DNA of 64,000 nt from Scatosoma sp045613545 (GTDB taxonomy: Bacteria > Bacillota > Clostridia > Christensenellales > Borkfalkiaceae), in the NCBI GenBank assembly GCA_045613545.1, contig JAZLBD010000009.1:124001-188000 (forward strand), given 5' to 3'. The position numbers and the translations under genes were made by a program. Below are positions 62,101-64,000 of the stretch, piece after piece. Within the stretch, counting starts at the first letter, position 1, and every line of letters starts with the position of its first letter. Below the pieces are notes generated by a model that saw only the letters and a list, made by a program, of their open reading frames with translations, was not told the DNA's origin and did not search any database.

Positions 62101-62129
62101 AAAAAGCCACTTTTCTCAAGTGACTTTTT
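62101..62129 (-). terminator. Terminator after the PAP2 gene
   Basis: Minus-strand AAAAAGTCACTT pairs with AAGTGGCTTTTT (one U-G pair) and continues into TCTTTT. murE lies downstream, so murE needs read-through or a promoter in the 60 bases before it, which I cannot identify. Confidence 0.82.
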
Positions 62130-62146
62130 GTGAAAATTTTTTATAT

Positions 62147-63094
62147 TTAACACTTCGTTACCCGTCGGACAATCTTGCTTGCCACAAACAGATAAAATAC
62201 CGTAATACCGCTCCCGAAAAGGACGTCGGACAAGAAATGCGCTCCCATTACCATCCTTGAAAACCCGACCAAAACGGGGAAGCCTATTCCCACTGCGTAA
62301 AGGACGATTTTCCATTTTTTGCTTTGGAATTTTTCAAAATAAGCAGGGAGCAAAAGCAAAACGCCCACCAAAGCCGACGCTCCGGCGTGCCCCGAGGGGA
62401 AAGACTTAAATCCGTCCGAGGCGATCCCCATTTGTGCCCAAGCCTCGCTTACGGAACGCTTGCCCGAAAAAACGTACCACGGAGTGTAATAAGAAAATCC
62501 GTCCAAGCCGACGCACTCTGCGACGTACATCGTCCGAAACCGCGCTCTACCCGAAAAAATCTTGAGTCCTTGAATGACGAGTTGGGACGCTCCTGCCGTG
62601 ACCAAAACGATTAAGGAAAGCGCCACGAACGAGCGTAGCGTTTCCCCATTTGCCTTTTGCAATCGTTGGTCGATCAAAACAAAAACCGTCAACGCCAAAG
62701 CTAAACAAACAAGGTCGTCCACCACGCCTAAAAGCGCCTCTTCGAAGCGGTAATGTTCCCCGATATAGCCTATCATCACACGAAAAGAAAGATAAAACGA
62801 TAGGATTGAACAAAGGGCAAACAAACCGCTCGCGATCAATCCTTTTCCCGTCGATTTCCAACCGTGGAATTTACGGAAATATACGAGGAAAGAAAAAGCG
62901 ACGAGAAGGTAAAACGGGGAATCGCCGATCGTTTCAAAAAAACGACCGAAAAGATTCGGGGAAATATATTCGCCCGACCGCAAATCGGCTATAACGCGAT
63001 TAATTTGCAGATCAAAAAAGGTTGCAATCACAAACAAAACGAGCCAAACCGTCGCCACGATAACGATCGAAACGTGTTTTCGTATCCACCTCAT
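62147..63094 (-). CDS. PAP2-family membrane phosphatase
   Basis: A 315-residue polytopic protein of the PAP2 superfamily, whose members dephosphorylate lipid pyrophosphates such as undecaprenyl pyrophosphate at the membrane. The three motifs are KIFSGRARFRTM, FPSGHAGAS and SRMVMGAHFLSD. About seven hydrophobic segments are seen. Its place between a penicillin-binding protein and murE suggests a role in lipid-carrier recycling, though this is inferred. It has its own consensus promoter. Confidence 0.88.
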   Translation of the reverse strand: MRWIRKHVSIVIVATVWLVLFVIATFFDLQINRVIADLRSGEYISPNLFGRFFETIGDSPFYLLVAFSFLVYFRKFHGWKSTGKGLIASGLFALCSILSFYLSFRVMIGYIGEHYRFEEALLGVVDDLVCLALALTVFVLIDQRLQKANGETLRSFVALSLIVLVTAGASQLVIQGLKIFSGRARFRTMYVAECVGLDGFSYYTPWYVFSGKRSVSEAWAQMGIASDGFKSFPSGHAGASALVGVLLLLPAYFEKFQSKKWKIVLYAVGIGFPVLVGFSRMVMGAHFLSDVLFGSGITVFYLFVASKIVRRVTKC

Positions 63095-63126
63095 AAAAAT
63101 CCTCTTCTTTCGTATCTTTTATTTCT

Positions 63127-63155
63127 ATTATATTCTTTCCCCTTTGCTGTGTCAA
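63127..63155 (-). promoter_or_regulatory. Sigma-A promoter of the PAP2 gene
   Basis: TTGACA (63155-63150), 17 bases, TATAAT (63132-63127), after the penicillin-binding-protein stop. Confidence 0.88.
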
Positions 63156-63202
63156 GCCCTCGCGTATAAAATATAGCCATGTTTTTCACGCCGATTCTTT
63201 TT

Positions 63203-64000
63203 TTACACAAAAGGCGGTATGTTTTTCAAGGAAATAATCCCCTCGAACACCTCTCTTGCAACCGGTGCGGCGACCACGCTCCCATAATACGCCCCTTGCG
63301 GTTCGTCGACGATCACGAGCGCGAGATATTTCGGCGCGTTTGCAGGAAAAAAACCCACGAACGAGGATACGTATTTCCCTTGCGCGATATGACCGTTTTC
63401 GTATTTTTGCGCCGTACCTGTTTTTCCGCCGACGCGATAGCCCTCGATATACGCCTTTTTACCACTGCCGTCCTTGACGACCCCTTCCAACATCTCCCGT
63501 AAAAGCTCGCTCGTCTTTTCACTTACCGTTTCCCGTTGCAATTGTTTTTGTACTTCCTCTAAAACGTAGCCGTCTTGCGCGAAGATCTTTTTGACGAGGT
63601 GGGGCGTGTAATACTTTCCGCCGTTTATAATCGACGCCGTCGCACAGGCAAGTTGCAAACCGCTCGTTGCGATCGTTTGCCCGAACCCGATACGCGCAAG
63701 ATCGCATCCTCGCACGATCTTTTCAGGCAAAACCATTCCGTACGCCTCGCCACCGTAGTCGATCCCCGTCCTTTCTCCAAACCCAAACGCCGATAAGTAT
63801 TTATAAAACGTCTCTTTCCCGAGCGACAACGCCATATCGGTAAAACAAGGGTTGCAACTGTTGTTGAGAGCGGAGGCGATCGTTTGATTGCTATGTTTTC
63901 CGTTTTGATGATTGCTCCAACACTTGACCGTAGTGCCGTCCACCTGCCTCGTTCGACTGCTTGAAAAGATATGCGTAGGCGAAAACGCGCGATGATTCCC
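63203..64000 (-). CDS. Class B penicillin-binding protein FtsI/SpoVD, C-terminal part
   Basis: The reading frame is open to the right window edge; 265 C-terminal residues are visible. The transpeptidase SxN motif is in ALNNSCNPCF, and the KTG motif in YRVGGKTGTAQKY; SxxK lies outside. FVGFFPANAPKYLALVIVDEP is the usual C-terminal strand. No PASTA domain follows, so it ends like FtsI-type proteins and unlike Bacillus PBP2B or SpoVD. The position at the head of the mur/fts cluster fits the division transpeptidase. Confidence 0.9.
   Translation of the reverse strand, partial: GNHRAFSPTHIFSSSRTRQVDGTTVKCWSNHQNGKHSNQTIASALNNSCNPCFTDMALSLGKETFYKYLSAFGFGERTGIDYGGEAYGMVLPEKIVRGCDLARIGFGQTIATSGLQLACATASIINGGKYYTPHLVKKIFAQDGYVLEEVQKQLQRETVSEKTSELLREMLEGVVKDGSGKKAYIEGYRVGGKTGTAQKYENGHIAQGKYVSSFVGFFPANAPKYLALVIVDEPQGAYYGSVVAAPVAREVFEGIISLKNIPPFV

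Overview
Organism: the window looks like a chromosome segment of a spore-forming Gram-positive bacterium in the Firmicutes, most likely class Clostridia. Direct clues are spoIVA, a YtxC-family sporulation gene beside thrS, a threonine T-box, an L20-type attenuator before infC, RNase J, and HPr kinase. DNA is of middling GC. Genes end in TAA, TAG and TGA with no sign of recoding. Genus cannot be read from the sequence; a gut-type Christensenellales-like lineage is only a guess. Almost all genes lie on the minus strand, which suggests that one replichore's leading strand is being read in reverse.

Layout, left to right. (1) 1-8.9 kb, minus: uvrC, a Cof-type phosphatase and the start of hprK; an ArsR-family regulator; copA carrying a C-terminal CopZ-like domain; yebC; a SpoU-type rRNA methylase; and infC-rpmI-rplT behind a promoter and an attenuator, with infC apparently starting at ATA. 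(2) 8.9-18.3 kb: a sugar-phosphate isomerase, thrS with its T-box, ytxC, leuS (plus strand), and the trkA-trkH potassium uptake pair. (3) 18.3-28 kb: one long minus-strand run, rnj, trmR, a U32 tRNA-hydroxylation gene, ansA, two peptidases, and two CobW-type GTPases, one His-rich and one fused to a YcgQ-like domain. (4) 28-37.6 kb: a poorly characterised region with a DYD-repeat protein, a 55-residue ORF, spoIVA, HEAT-like and TPR proteins, Hsp33, a methyltransferase and a polytopic membrane protein. (5) 37.8-40.4 kb, plus: asd-dapA-dapB, making the diaminopimelate precursor. (6) 40.4-49.7 kb, minus: nadE, recA, cinA with a degenerate N-terminal domain, pgsA, rimO and ftsK. (7) 49.8-64 kb: a division and cell-wall cluster running ftsI/spoVD (cut by the window edge), PAP2 phosphatase, murE, mraY, murD, ftsW, murA, divIB, ftsA, ftsZ and murC, interrupted by a divergent XRE regulator and SHOCT membrane protein with a perfect operator palindrome. 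No murG is present in the window.

How it works together: asd-dapA-dapB supplies meso-diaminopimelate, and MurE carries the DNPR motif of the diaminopimelate-adding type, so the two clusters are linked. Translation genes carry classical RNA control (T-box, L20-type attenuator, non-canonical infC start). Most gene runs begin with a sigma-A promoter with a 17-base spacer and end in hairpin terminators, which fixes transcription-unit borders well.

Most unusual points: a CopA-CopZ fusion that keeps an internal ribosome binding site and has DKTATLT at the phosphorylation site; sigma-E-like promoters before both sporulation genes; the XRE/SHOCT module inside the division cluster; the CobW-YcgQ fusion; and the DYD-repeat protein. 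No mobile elements, CRISPR arrays, tRNA or rRNA genes were seen. No clearly new multi-gene defence or metabolic system is evident; most of the window is core chromosome.
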